Part shown: in pieces, positions 15,826 through 24,084 of the stretch | How positions within the stretch are numbered: position 1 is the stretch's first letter | How the letters are laid out: each line of letters opens with the position of its first letter | Source: Micavibrio aeruginosavorus | Lineage (GTDB): Bacteria > Pseudomonadota > Alphaproteobacteria > Micavibrionales > Micavibrionaceae | Direction of reading: 5' to 3' | NCBI GenBank assembly: GCA_016432265.1 | Contig: CP066681.1 | Span: 708,342-772,341 of the forward strand | DNA: 64,000 nucleotides | Translations under genes and position numbers: made by a program | Notes under the pieces: generated by a model | Database searches by the model: none | Told to the model about the DNA's origin: nothing | What the model saw: the letters and a program-made list of their open reading frames with translations, nothing else

Positions 15826-16548
15826 TCAGTTGAAACTCTTGCCTTCAGTTTTCTTCTTTTCAGCGATTTTGGCAAGAGCCGCCTTTATTTCCTGACGGCG
15901 ACCAGCGTCAGCCAAAGCGCGGCCCGGGCGATCCGGGGCCAGCAGGGCTTTTTCCAGATAGGCTTTGGCTTCCTCATAGCGACGATCCTGCAGCAGGAAA
16001 TCCCCGTAGAAGAAATTCGGGTCGATTCCGTGCGGATTGATCTGCAGAGCCATTTGCAAATGTTTCTCGGCCAGTTCATCGTCGCCGAAACCGACAGGCC
16101 AGCCCGGCACCTGATAATAAAGCGAGCCGAGGGACGTATGCGCCGATCCGTCGAGGGCGCGGCTGTCGATTTTTTCGGCCTGTTCCAGCAAGCCTTTGGC
16201 TTTTTCAACTTTCGGCAACGCCGACATGCCCTTGGCGATGCCAGCATCCGTGGAAAGGATAATCGCTTCCCATATTTTGGGTTCGGCGCGGTCGGGGTAG
16301 GAACTCGATAGCTGTGCGGCCTTCCCCTCCAGGGCTTTGATGGCCTGTAACTGGGTTTCTTCTTCCGGCACCTGATATTTGATGCGGGCCCACTCATCCT
16401 GCAGCGCTCCGATCTGTTCTGATAAGGTATCATCTTGCCGCGCGGCTGCAGGAACGGGCATTTGCGCCTGCGCAGGGGTGGTTTGCACCAGCGCAGGGGT
16501 CGCCGGTATCAGCAAGAAAGCTGCTGCAACTCGTAAAAATTTTTTCAT
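15826..16548 (-). CDS. Secreted TPR-repeat protein
   Basis: 240 residues with a signal peptide (KKFLRVAAAFLLIPATPALV, cleaved near AQA). The mature part has TPR-like helices, most clearly ELAEKHLQMALQINPHG and YEEAKAYLEKALLAPD. A TatT-like periplasmic TPR is the closest analogy. It lies 15 bp before the response regulator and 22 bp after the SDR gene in the same operon. It may act as a scaffold for the enzymes upstream or as a periplasmic partner of the sensor kinase; both are inference. Confidence 0.65.
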   Translation of the reverse strand: MKKFLRVAAAFLLIPATPALVQTTPAQAQMPVPAAARQDDTLSEQIGALQDEWARIKYQVPEEETQLQAIKALEGKAAQLSSSYPDRAEPKIWEAIILSTDAGIAKGMSALPKVEKAKGLLEQAEKIDSRALDGSAHTSLGSLYYQVPGWPVGFGDDELAEKHLQMALQINPHGIDPNFFYGDFLLQDRRYEEAKAYLEKALLAPDRPGRALADAGRRQEIKAALAKIAEKKKTEGKSFN

Positions 16549-16570
16549 GTTGTTTCTCCTTTTTTAGTTG

Positions 16571-17323
16571 TCAGGCGTTTGTTGATGAATGTCGCCGCAG
16601 TATGGCTTCACCCGCGCGGCGGTTTTTTTGCAGGCCTATGTCGATGATCGCAGGGCAGACGGCCTGTATCAGCGCGAACAGTCTTTCCGGCCAACCGATA
16701 CGCACTTCTTTTTCTTTCCGCTCTATGGCACGGAAGATGAGCGCCGCAACGGTTTCGGGATCGTCGTAAGCCACGCCTGTTTTCTCATTGATCTCGGCGC
16801 GGGCACCGCTGTTCATCCCGGTGCGCACGGCGCGCGGCACGATATGGGTTACGGCAATCCCTGTGCCCGCCAGTTCCCGGCGCAGGGAATCGGTGAATCC
16901 TTTCAATCCCGCCTTGGCCGCCACGTAACCGGTCAGATGCGGCAGGGGTATCACGGCCGTCATGGATCCTACATTGACGATATGGCCGGATCCCCTTGTC
17001 TTCATGGCGGGCAACACCGCCTGCGAAAGCCGGAGCGGCACCATCATATTGAGCGCCACGATGTGCTCCAGATCCTGCCTCTCGCAGTAATCGAAGACGT
17101 TGAATCCCGCCATGTTAATCAGGATATCGGGGGTGCGCGCCCTGAGGCTGGCGCAGATATGATCTTTCATTTCCGCCAGATCGCCCTGGTTTTTCTGGCT
17201 GTATACGGTAACCGCGGCTCCGGCTTTTTCTAGCATGCGCACGAGAGGGCGACCGATGCCGCCCGTCCCGCCGGTGATGAAAACGGTTTTTCCTTTAAGC
17301 GGCACTCTTGAGACTCCTTTCAT
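16571..17323 (-). CDS. Short-chain dehydrogenase/reductase (SDR)
   Basis: 250 residues, classical SDR: NAD(P)-binding GGTGGIG (18-24), the INMAG motif (69-73), catalytic Ser120 and the YVAAK pair Tyr133/Lys137. The C-terminus has an amphipathic extension (WPERLFALIQAVCPAII). It overlaps the preceding ligase-oxidase gene by 29 bp. SDRs of this kind reduce or oxidise a keto/hydroxyl group, often on acyl chains. In this operon it probably acts on the product of the fused ligase/diiron protein. Substrate unknown. Confidence 0.85.
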   Translation of the reverse strand: MKGVSRVPLKGKTVFITGGTGGIGRPLVRMLEKAGAAVTVYSQKNQGDLAEMKDHICASLRARTPDILINMAGFNVFDYCERQDLEHIVALNMMVPLRLSQAVLPAMKTRGSGHIVNVGSMTAVIPLPHLTGYVAAKAGLKGFTDSLRRELAGTGIAVTHIVPRAVRTGMNSGARAEINEKTGVAYDDPETVAALIFRAIERKEKEVRIGWPERLFALIQAVCPAIIDIGLQKNRRAGEAILRRHSSTNA

Positions 17324-19301
17324 GCGGTATGGCGCGCATCACGTTTGCAAACAGCCTGAAAGTATTCTGTGCAACTTCGATGATGGCGGCCCGATCTCCG
17401 GGATCGTCGATTTGATTGACCAGTTGCTCGAAAAACTTCATGTGCTCGATGTCAAGCGCGCCGTGGGAATACAGATAGGTGAACGCCGCTTGCGGCAGTC
17501 CCAGCTTGGATTTGACGGCGTCGGCGCCGTTGCTGGCGGCTTGAACTGAGGTGCTTTCCAGCATAAAAACCATGCCGAGAAAGCCGATGGGGTTTTTGCG
17601 GGCGATATAATCGTAATTGTACGATACCAGAACCTGCGTTTCGAGGTTGGGGATTGCCGCGCGGGCCGCTTCCTTGTCGCCGCCGGCCGCCGCGATATCG
17701 TTGAGGATCCATTCTTCATGGCCTTTTTCCTCTTCGATGTATTCCGATATCGCCTCATGCAGCCACTTCTTGCTTTCCGGCAGATGTGCACCCATGGCCA
17801 TCAGGAAGCGCACCGTGTGGCGTACGTGATGATAGGCCTCGGTCAGGTAGGCGATATAGGTTTCGCGACTGATATCGCCGCGCAGACCGTCGATCAATTG
17901 CGGGACGCTGTATAATTCCTGACGGGCGGTTTCCGTTTCCTGGCGCAGGCGCTCATAGAAAGTCATGGCGGTCTCCTTGGTTAGGCGGGTTTTGAGAATG
18001 GCGTCGCGGCACAGGCGTCCGTTCCCGGTCAGGGTGCCGTCCTGCCTTGTGAAGGCGGGGGTGAGGTGAAATGCGCCGATATGGGCGTAGTCGGGCAGGG
18101 AGAGATTGGCCCGGGCAATCGCTGCCGGGATCGAAAGCGGATCGCCGCCGGGAACGATCAGCGCCGAAAGCGCAGGCTGCGCGTCGCCATAAACAAAGGC
18201 CTGGGCTATTTCCGGCTGGGACAGCAGGGCGGCCTCCACCCATTCCGGCGATATATTCCTCCCGTAAGAGGTGATCAGAACGTTTCTCTTGCGGCCTGAA
18301 ATCGTGAAATACCCCCCGGCATCAAGATCGCCCAGATCGCCCGTGGCATAGGGGCCGCTCTGCGGCTGGCCGACATATCCCAGAAAGGCCGGGTTGCGGA
18401 TAACCAGTTCGCCGTTTTCTATAACCGCATCGACATGGGGTAGAAGCCGCCCGGCGGTTCCGGGTTGTGTATGTCCGGGCACGTTTAGTGTGACGACTGA
18501 ACCGCATTCCGACAGGCCGTAACCCTCATAGGCAGGAAGTCCTCGCGCTTGTGCCTGTTCGATCAGGGTGGAGGATATCTTCGATCCGCCGACGGCGATA
18601 AAGCGCAGATCGGGTAGCGGGCCATTCCGCGCCACCTGCAGCATCAGGCTGCGCAGTATCTCGGGCACGATAATCGCCGACGTGGCTCGCGTCGTCGCCA
18701 GCGCCTGCCGCAGCCCCGCATAGTGCGGGCCATAAACCTCAAGCGGCGGCACGACGACACGGGCTCCCGCCATCAGGGCTGCGTAAACGCCTGCGACATT
18801 CTCCAGCAAGACCCCGAGCGGCAACACAGACAGATGGATGCCCGCATATTCAGGCCCCAGCATTTCGACAATGCTCCGCGCCACTGTCTCCATATGCGCG
18901 CGCGACAGGCAAACGCCTTTCGGCGTGCCGGTGGTTCCCGAAGTATAGGTGATCTTGGCGGTGCCGTGCGGCAAGGCGGCAGGGGGATAAGGCAGGGGTC
19001 TGATGCCTTGCGGCTCGATGATCGCCTGACAGCCTGACGATGACAAGGCGTGCGTCACCTGCGCGGGGGTAAAAAACGGAGGCAGCGGCACCAGTACCGT
19101 GCCGGATTCCAGCGCGGCCATGTCCCATAAAATCCATTCGACGCCGTTATCCATCGCCAGCGCCGCGCAGGATATATTCTTCAGTTGCGCCGCGCGCGTC
19201 GCGATTTCGGCAAGCGTTGCGCCGTAGCTGAGCGTTCGTCTGTCGTCCTGCAGCGCGATATTGTCGGCGGGGCGGGTTTTGATGGCGGATAACAGGTTCA
19301 T
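17295..19301 (-). CDS. Acyl-adenylate ligase fused to a haem-oxygenase-like diiron oxidase domain
   Basis: 668 residues. Residues 1-440 are an ANL adenylating enzyme: the P-loop TYTSGTTGTPKGV (118-130), YGLSECGSV, ATGDLGDLD and the hinge ISGRKRNVLITSYGRNISPEW. The usual C-terminal catalytic Lys motif (TGKI-like) reads TGNGRLCRD, Arg in place of Lys. From Met446 (MTFYERLRQETETARQEL) the chain becomes an all-helical haem-oxygenase-like metal domain with paired His/Glu motifs (YHHVRHTVRF, EYIEEEKGHEEWI, HGALDIEHMKFFEQL), as in UndA/TenA-like iron redox enzymes. An AAGGAG at 17978-17973 precedes Met446 by 6 bases, so a free 223-residue oxidase may also be made. Probably activates a fatty acid and oxidises or cleaves it. 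Substrate unknown. Confidence 0.8.
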   Translation of the reverse strand: MNLLSAIKTRPADNIALQDDRRTLSYGATLAEIATRAAQLKNISCAALAMDNGVEWILWDMAALESGTVLVPLPPFFTPAQVTHALSSSGCQAIIEPQGIRPLPYPPAALPHGTAKITYTSGTTGTPKGVCLSRAHMETVARSIVEMLGPEYAGIHLSVLPLGVLLENVAGVYAALMAGARVVVPPLEVYGPHYAGLRQALATTRATSAIIVPEILRSLMLQVARNGPLPDLRFIAVGGSKISSTLIEQAQARGLPAYEGYGLSECGSVVTLNVPGHTQPGTAGRLLPHVDAVIENGELVIRNPAFLGYVGQPQSGPYATGDLGDLDAGGYFTISGRKRNVLITSYGRNISPEWVEAALLSQPEIAQAFVYGDAQPALSALIVPGGDPLSIPAAIARANLSLPDYAHIGAFHLTPAFTRQDGTLTGNGRLCRDAILKTRLTKETAMTFYERLRQETETARQELYSVPQLIDGLRGDISRETYIAYLTEAYHHVRHTVRFLMAMGAHLPESKKWLHEAISEYIEEEKGHEEWILNDIAAAGGDKEAARAAIPNLETQVLVSYNYDYIARKNPIGFLGMVFMLESTSVQAASNGADAVKSKLGLPQAAFTYLYSHGALDIEHMKFFEQLVNQIDDPGDRAAIIEVAQNTFRLFANVMRAIPHERSLKSAA

Positions 19302-19999
19302 CGGCTATCAACCTTATAATGAAGCCGGGAGTAAAGCCGTGGTTCGGTTTCAGTGTAGCGGGCTCCCAGAACCTTCTGCAGGCGCCTGTATCCTTCGTCA
19401 ACCCGTCCTGCCATTACATGGGGGTCGGTATCGTAGTAAGCGCCCCAGTTCTCGCCCTTCTGCAGCAACCGCGCCGGATCGGCCGGGGCCAGCCTTTGCG
19501 GACGCAGCCCCAGGTCATGAAAGCGCCTTTCCAGAAACTGTGTGCCGGTGACAACGGCGTGGGTCTGCTTCTTGTGATGCAGGTATGCGGACAGCGCCGC
19601 AAACAGGAACAGCGCCGCTCCGCCACCGTCGGACGCCAGATTGCCGACCTCTGTCACGCCATGGCGCGGCACCTGTAAAACCGTCTCTACTGGCTGCGTA
19701 AGATACTGCTCAAGGAACAGCGTTTCTTGCGCCGCATACCTGAATCCCAGTGCCGCTAGAATCTTCCCGCTTTCGTCGCGCACGCTCATCAGCACCGGAT
19801 AATGAACGCCGATGCGCGCGCCGTAGGCGCGCGCATAGATATTGACGATAAAATCCTCGACGAACTGTCGATCCCGTGTAAAGGCGGGATGGACAGATAC
19901 AATCGCCGGGCGGCTGCGCAGTCGTGAAAGCCAGCGCGATTCGTTCATGCGCAATTGGCCCGTATGACGCCCGTCTTCCTGATAATCGAGTAGAAACAT
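19298..19999 (-). CDS. Thermostable-hemolysin family protein
   Basis: 233 residues, no signal peptide. It matches the thermostable hemolysin (delta-VPH) family: FIVNIYARAYGARIGVHYPVLMSVRDE, ILAALGFRYAAQETLFLEQYL, VTEVGNLAS, then TGTQFLERRFHDLGLRP. The order of strands and helices resembles an acyl-transferase (GNAT/autoinducer-synthase) fold, so an enzymatic rather than pore-forming role is likely. This is inference. It is the first gene of the operon and overlaps the ligase by 4 bp. A second ATG at 19948 is possible. A YTTCAG box lies 46 bp upstream of its start. Confidence 0.7.
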   Translation of the reverse strand: MFLLDYQEDGRHTGQLRMNESRWLSRLRSRPAIVSVHPAFTRDRQFVEDFIVNIYARAYGARIGVHYPVLMSVRDESGKILAALGFRYAAQETLFLEQYLTQPVETVLQVPRHGVTEVGNLASDGGGAALFLFAALSAYLHHKKQTHAVVTGTQFLERRFHDLGLRPQRLAPADPARLLQKGENWGAYYDTDPHVMAGRVDEGYRRLQKVLGARYTETEPRLYSRLHYKVDSR

Positions 20000-20041
20000 G
20001 ATAAGGAATAGCCTTTTCCGATATCCTCATCATGCGACAGA

Positions 20042-20061
20042 AACCTGAAACGAACCTGAAG
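20042..20061 (-). promoter_or_regulatory. PmrA-like box upstream of the hemolysin/ligase operon
   Basis: On the minus strand the site reads CTTCAG-GTTCG-TTTCAG, two direct repeats with an 11-bp period (plus-strand AACCTGAA at 20042-20049 and 20053-20060). It is the same motif, mirrored, as the site at 20191-20210. The PmrA consensus is YTTAAK-N5-YTTAAK. The site lies about 43 bp before the start of the leftward operon. Confidence 0.65.
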
Positions 20062-20190
20062 GCGGCGTCTTATCCGGATTTTGGTCGCCGCCAGCGGGAA
20101 GGAAACGCAAAGCGTTGTTCGCTCTTTTGTTTGGCTTTTTCTATCTTGCTGTTTTCTCAAGAGTTTCACAAGAAAGCCAATACAGGCGCT

Positions 20191-20210
20191 CTTCAGATTG
20201 GCTTCAGGTT
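20191..20210 (+). promoter_or_regulatory. PmrA-like box upstream of the lipid A modification operon
   Basis: The plus strand reads CTTCAG-ATTGG-CTTCAG then GTT, two direct repeats with an 11-bp period, 43 bp before the GT2 start. It mirrors the site at 20042-20061. It is probably bound by the PmrA/QseB-like regulator encoded at 15154-15810. Confidence 0.65.
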
Positions 20211-20253
20211 CGAGCCGTAAACAGGAGCATATGGTAAAAAATCCGAGGCTCCC

Positions 20254-20976
20254 ATGATAAGCGTCGTCGTCCCTGTATTAAACGAAGAGAGTAATATCGA
20301 ACCATTGGTGCGGGAAATCGTTGCAGTCGATGCCCCTGTCAGCGAAATCATCTATGTTGATGACGGCAGCACGGACGGCACAGTTCAGGTGCTGCGGTCA
20401 TTACGCCGGCAATATCCGCTTTTGCGTGTGATCAGGCATAGCGCCCGTTCCGGCCAGTCGTCGGCACTGTGGACAGGCATCAAAGCCGCCGGCAACGATC
20501 TGATCGTAACGCTGGATGGCGATGGCCAGAACGATCCTGCTGATATTGCTTTGGTATACAAGACCTATAAAGATGAAGAGTCGCGCCATAACAAGCGCGT
20601 CATGGTGGCGGGGCAGCGATTGAAACGCCAGGATTCTCTGACAAAAAGGCTTTCCTCCCGCTTTGCCAACAAGCTCCGGTCTTTTGTCCTTGCCGACAAG
20701 ACTCGCGACACGGGCTGTTCTCTCAAGCTGTTCCGCCGTCATGATTATCTGGCGCTGCCGTATTTCAATCACATGCACCGCTATATACCGGCCCTGATGA
20801 TTCGGGAAGGCGTCAGGGTTGCTCATGTCGATGTATCCCACCGCCCGCGCGCGGCAGGGATATCGAAGTACGGTACGCTGGATCGCGCATTGGTCGGGAT
20901 ATCTGATTTGATGGGCGTGCGCTGGCTGCAAGTGCGGGGGCCATCCCGCGTTGAAGTTCATGAAGATTTGGATTAA
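20254..20976 (+). CDS. GT2 family polyprenyl-phosphate glycosyltransferase (ArnC/FlmF/DPM1-like)
   Basis: 240 residues, a soluble single GT-A domain without the membrane helices that ArnC carries. Visible motifs: VVVPVLNEESNI at the start, YVDDGSTDGT, LDGDGQNDP (DxD), RDTGCSLKLFRR and the acceptor-side HRPRAAGISKYG. Enzymes of this type move a sugar from a nucleotide onto undecaprenyl or dolichyl phosphate at the cytoplasmic face. Together with the LpxB-N domain protein and ArnT-like enzyme downstream it matches FlmF/FlmK-type lipid A glycosylation loci. First gene of the rightward operon. Confidence 0.82.
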   Translation: MISVVVPVLNEESNIEPLVREIVAVDAPVSEIIYVDDGSTDGTVQVLRSLRRQYPLLRVIRHSARSGQSSALWTGIKAAGNDLIVTLDGDGQNDPADIALVYKTYKDEESRHNKRVMVAGQRLKRQDSLTKRLSSRFANKLRSFVLADKTRDTGCSLKLFRRHDYLALPYFNHMHRYIPALMIREGVRVAHVDVSHRPRAAGISKYGTLDRALVGISDLMGVRWLQVRGPSRVEVHEDLD

Positions 20977-20983
20977 GGAGGAC

Positions 20984-21301
20984 ATGATGTTATCTATACC
21001 TGCCTTTAGCGCCGAAACGATCTGGCTTATTGTCGGATTTATAGGTCAGGCGCTCTTTTTTGGCCGTTTCCTTGTGCAGTGGCTGGCGTCCGAGAAGGCA
21101 AAGAGAAGCGTCATTCCCCATGCTTTCTGGTATTTCAGCATCGGCGGTGGTCTGACCTTGTTCGTCTATGCGTTGTATCGTCAGGATCCGGTCTTTATTC
21201 TGGGGCAGAGCACGGGCCTGTTGATATACGCCCGCAATCTTTACTTCATCCGTCGTAATAGCAAGCCTGTCTCAACTCAAGAGTTTCCTGTTTCACGATG
21301 A
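20984..21301 (+). CDS. LpxB N-terminal-domain (LAB_N) small membrane protein
   Basis: 105 residues from an ATG just after AAGGAGG; a second ATG follows at once. Three membrane helices: TIWLIVGFIGQALFFGRFLVQ, a central AFWYFSIGGGLTLFVYALY and a last GQSTGLLIYARNLYFI. The motif FGRFLVQWLASEKAKRSVIP matches the lipid-A-disaccharide synthase N-terminal-like domain. Such proteins sit beside DPM1-like and ArnT-like genes and may flip or hold the lipid-linked sugar. It overlaps the next gene by 4 bp. Confidence 0.78.
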   Translation: MMLSIPAFSAETIWLIVGFIGQALFFGRFLVQWLASEKAKRSVIPHAFWYFSIGGGLTLFVYALYRQDPVFILGQSTGLLIYARNLYFIRRNSKPVSTQEFPVSR

Positions 21302-22710
21302 ATGCCGCCTTGTTGTCCCGGCAGGGGCTCTGGATTCCCTTCGGTTTCCTCGGCATATTTCTGACGACCGTTTGCCTGCGCCCGTTACTGCCCATCGATG
21401 AGACGCGCTACCTGAGCGTGGCGTGGGAGATGTTTCTGCGTCATGACTGGTTGGCCCCGCTCACAAAGAATGGTGAACCATACCACCATAAACCCCCGCT
21501 TTTGTTTTGGATGATTAATGCGGTGTGGGCCGTTACCGGGCCTAGCCGCTGGGCTGCAACGATGCCTCCCGTCGCCATGGGGCTTGCCAGCGTTTATCTG
21601 ACAACGCTGCTGGCGCAGCGGCTATTCACGCGGAGCGCGCAGATAGCATGCCGGGTGCCCTGCATCATCATGGGCTGTTTGCCTTTCCTGGTATACAGCT
21701 CCATGGTTATGTTTGATGTCACGATGGCCTTCTTTGTGCTGCTGACAATCCTGAACATGCTTGCGTTCGCGCAAACGCAGCGGTGGCGTTATGTGGCGCT
21801 CATGGCTCTAAGCATGGGTTTGGGGGTTCTTACTAAGGGGCCCGTGAATTATCTATATGTGATATTTCCTATGTTGCTGGGGCCGGTCTGGCATTGTAAC
21901 GCGCTCAAGCCGTTGCGCTGGTATGGAGGCTGTCTGGCGGCGTTGATGTTATCGATAGTGCCCGTATTGCTATGGCTGCTTCCCGTTTTGCGACAATCAG
22001 ACGCCCACTTTGCCTTCTGGCTGGTCTGGGAACAGACGGCGGGTCGCGTGACGGGAGGATTTAAAGACGCCCATGTGCGCCCCTTCTTGTTCTACGTTCC
22101 GGTTGCGATCGTTCTGGCGATGCCGTGGGCGTTTTTCCCGCAATTTTGGCGTCAGGGGCGGGCCTTGCGTCGACTGGCGGGCAACGAAGCGGGCCTGCGG
22201 TTCGTTCTTTGCTGGCTTGCGTCCGCCTTCGTGGCTTTCTCCCTGATCAGCGGCAAACAGCCGCACTATCTGGTGCCGCTCATTCCCGGTCTGGCGATCT
22301 TGATCGCCTGCCTGCTCGAAGGTTTGAAAGTAAAGACTTTACGGAAGGTTGCGATGGGCTCGTATGCCGTATTTGTACTGGCTCATGTTATTGGTTCGCA
22401 GACATTCTTTAAAAACTACGACCTGATGCCCGTTGCCCGTTACGTGCGGCAAAACGCGGATCGCGACTGGGCCTTTGTGAAGCAATATCATGGCGAGGTA
22501 ACGTTTCTGGCGCGTAGGCAAACCCCTTTGGATGTTCTGTCGGACGGCCATGAAGCGCGGGAATGGCTGATACAACATCCGGAAGGGTTGGTCATCATGC
22601 GGTATGAAGACAATGAGGACGTTGCTGCTTTTCACGAAATTCTATCCATTCCGTATAGGGGTAAAATGCTGGGCATTTTTAAGGATAAGAGCGCCACGGG
22701 AAGGCAATAA
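21298..22710 (+). CDS. ArnT/PMT-type lipid-linked glycosyltransferase
   Basis: 470 residues, about 12 membrane helices. The first periplasmic loop has the PIDETRYLSVAWEM acidic motif, and KPPLLFWMI follows, as in ArnT and other GT83/GT39 enzymes that move a sugar from undecaprenyl phosphate to lipid A or a protein. The C-terminal soluble domain ends at FKDKSATGRQ. With the GT2 and LAB_N proteins it forms a complete three-step glycosylation set. ArnT-like sets give resistance to polymyxin-type peptides when the sugar is cationic. No genes for making such a sugar are nearby. Confidence 0.82.
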   Translation: MNAALLSRQGLWIPFGFLGIFLTTVCLRPLLPIDETRYLSVAWEMFLRHDWLAPLTKNGEPYHHKPPLLFWMINAVWAVTGPSRWAATMPPVAMGLASVYLTTLLAQRLFTRSAQIACRVPCIIMGCLPFLVYSSMVMFDVTMAFFVLLTILNMLAFAQTQRWRYVALMALSMGLGVLTKGPVNYLYVIFPMLLGPVWHCNALKPLRWYGGCLAALMLSIVPVLLWLLPVLRQSDAHFAFWLVWEQTAGRVTGGFKDAHVRPFLFYVPVAIVLAMPWAFFPQFWRQGRALRRLAGNEAGLRFVLCWLASAFVAFSLISGKQPHYLVPLIPGLAILIACLLEGLKVKTLRKVAMGSYAVFVLAHVIGSQTFFKNYDLMPVARYVRQNADRDWAFVKQYHGEVTFLARRQTPLDVLSDGHEAREWLIQHPEGLVIMRYEDNEDVAAFHEILSIPYRGKMLGIFKDKSATGRQ

Positions 22711-22765
22711 CTCAACAAGAGACGCGTATCTGGTCGATGCGCTTCATAAAATGTTGTCTTGTGAA

Positions 22766-22849
22766 ATGGATATGGCCATTTCTTACGATGCGGGCCTGAT
22801 AGCCTTATCCTTCGTAATAGCCATCATCGCTGCTTGCGGAGCGATATGA
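22766..22849 (+). pseudogene. N-terminal remnant of an MHYT-domain protein
   Basis: A 27-codon frame, MDMAISYDAGLIALSFVIAI and then IAACGAI, stops at TGA. The YDxxLIALSFVIAI pattern is the first membrane helix of MHYT sensory proteins, which normally continue for six more helices and often a GGDEF domain. Nothing more of the gene follows. The DUF418 gene lies downstream on the other strand, so the rest was lost by deletion. Confidence 0.4.
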
Positions 22850-22877
22850 GGCGCCGGGCCTTCAGGGGCAGGGCCTC

Positions 22878-24008
22878 TTACCGCCCCGGCTGCGCGCTGC
22901 GAAGGTAGGTTGCCCGCCGCAGCAGGGCTTCCAGGGGGCCGCGCCCCGTATGTTGTGCAACCAGGCCCACTACAAGAATTGCCAGCACGGCAATCAGCAG
23001 GCCAACCGGCATCAGCCCGGCGAATCCGATCTTGCCGAATAGCCCCAGCCCATAGCCTCCGAAGACAAACCCCGCAATTGCGCCCTGCAAAACATAGGCC
23101 GAGAGCGAGTTCTGACCTGCGGCCGCCAGCGGCGCGGGCAGGATCACGCGGTCGTTCAGCGCGAGGATCAGGTGCAGGTAAACCGCCGAGAGCAGGGGGC
23201 CGCCCAAGGCGATTCCGACGAAGCCGATGAGCGATAGTAACTCCTGCTCCGGCGGGATTATTTCGCCCATCGAGGCGGCGTAAGCGATATTCAGCGGTGT
23301 TCCCAGAAGCAGTAGCCACGGCACGGCTTTCTTCAGCGCGGTTCTTCCGGCGCTTCCCGGGGTGAAAAACCCGGCTTTGCCTGCGGCAAGGCCCATGGCG
23401 AAGGCGCCATAGGCCAGGGGGCCCTGGTATAGCAGGAGAAAACCCAGCGTTCCCGGCCAGTCGCTTAGCCGTGCGCGGGTGGCTTCGGCGAAGCTGCCTC
23501 CAAGGCCGGGGCCAAGCGCCGGCATGCTGAATTCAGACAGGGCCAGTGCAAGCCCGACAAGGCAGAAAGCCGCTAGCGGGATCATGGCATAGGCCACGCG
23601 CATGAGCGCCCGGGGGCTGAGCGACCGCAGGGGCCAAATCAAAAAACCTAGCAGCGCATAGATCAGCAGGATATCGCCGGTAAAGACCAGAACGGCATGC
23701 AGGCAGCCCATCGCCGCCAGTGTCGTCAGGCGGCGGAGGTAGCGGCCTGCAAACGACACGCCCGCGCGGCAGGCCGAGGCGTCCTGCACATGAATTCCCC
23801 AGCCAAAGATGAATGAGAACAACAAGAAGAATTTGGATTGAAACAGCGCCTCGACGACAAAGACGGCGATCCGGTCGGGTGCGGTCGCGGGCGGCGACAG
23901 GGTTGCCTCGGCTGGCAGGCCAAGGAATGCTACGTTCACAACGCAGATGCCGATCAGTGCCAGAAGCCTGATCATATCCACGGCGGTGTTGCGGTCAGGT
24001 TTGGGCAT
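22878..24008 (-). CDS. DUF418 (YeiB-like) integral membrane protein
   Basis: 376 residues with about ten membrane helices. It begins with the family pattern AVDMIRLLALIGICVVNVAF and ends with the DUF418 region GQNSLSAYVLQGAIAGFVFGGYGLGLF. The FFLLFSFIFGWG block is also characteristic. Function is unknown; relatives are acyltransferase-like membrane proteins. It stands alone, between the MHYT remnant and the tRNA-Met island, whose left repeat begins 38 bp before its start. Confidence 0.8.
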   Translation of the reverse strand: MPKPDRNTAVDMIRLLALIGICVVNVAFLGLPAEATLSPPATAPDRIAVFVVEALFQSKFFLLFSFIFGWGIHVQDASACRAGVSFAGRYLRRLTTLAAMGCLHAVLVFTGDILLIYALLGFLIWPLRSLSPRALMRVAYAMIPLAAFCLVGLALALSEFSMPALGPGLGGSFAEATRARLSDWPGTLGFLLLYQGPLAYGAFAMGLAAGKAGFFTPGSAGRTALKKAVPWLLLLGTPLNIAYAASMGEIIPPEQELLSLIGFVGIALGGPLLSAVYLHLILALNDRVILPAPLAAAGQNSLSAYVLQGAIAGFVFGGYGLGLFGKIGFAGLMPVGLLIAVLAILVVGLVAQHTGRGPLEALLRRATYLRSAQPGR

Positions 24009-24045
24009 GGTTGCTGTGAAGGGCGACTGGAGAAGGGAATCAGTG

Positions 24046-24084
24046 GTGGAGGGACTTGAACCCCCGACACAAGGATTATGATTT
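24046..24084 (-). repeat. 39-bp copy of tRNA-Met 3' half (attachment-site duplicate)
   Basis: Identical over 39 bp to 24945-24983, inside the intact tRNA-Met gene 899 bp to the right. It covers the T arm, variable loop and part of the anticodon arm and diverges at both ends. Direct repeats of a tRNA 3' half mark the ends of an element inserted by a tyrosine integrase. The enclosed island is about 0.85 kb. Confidence 0.85.
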
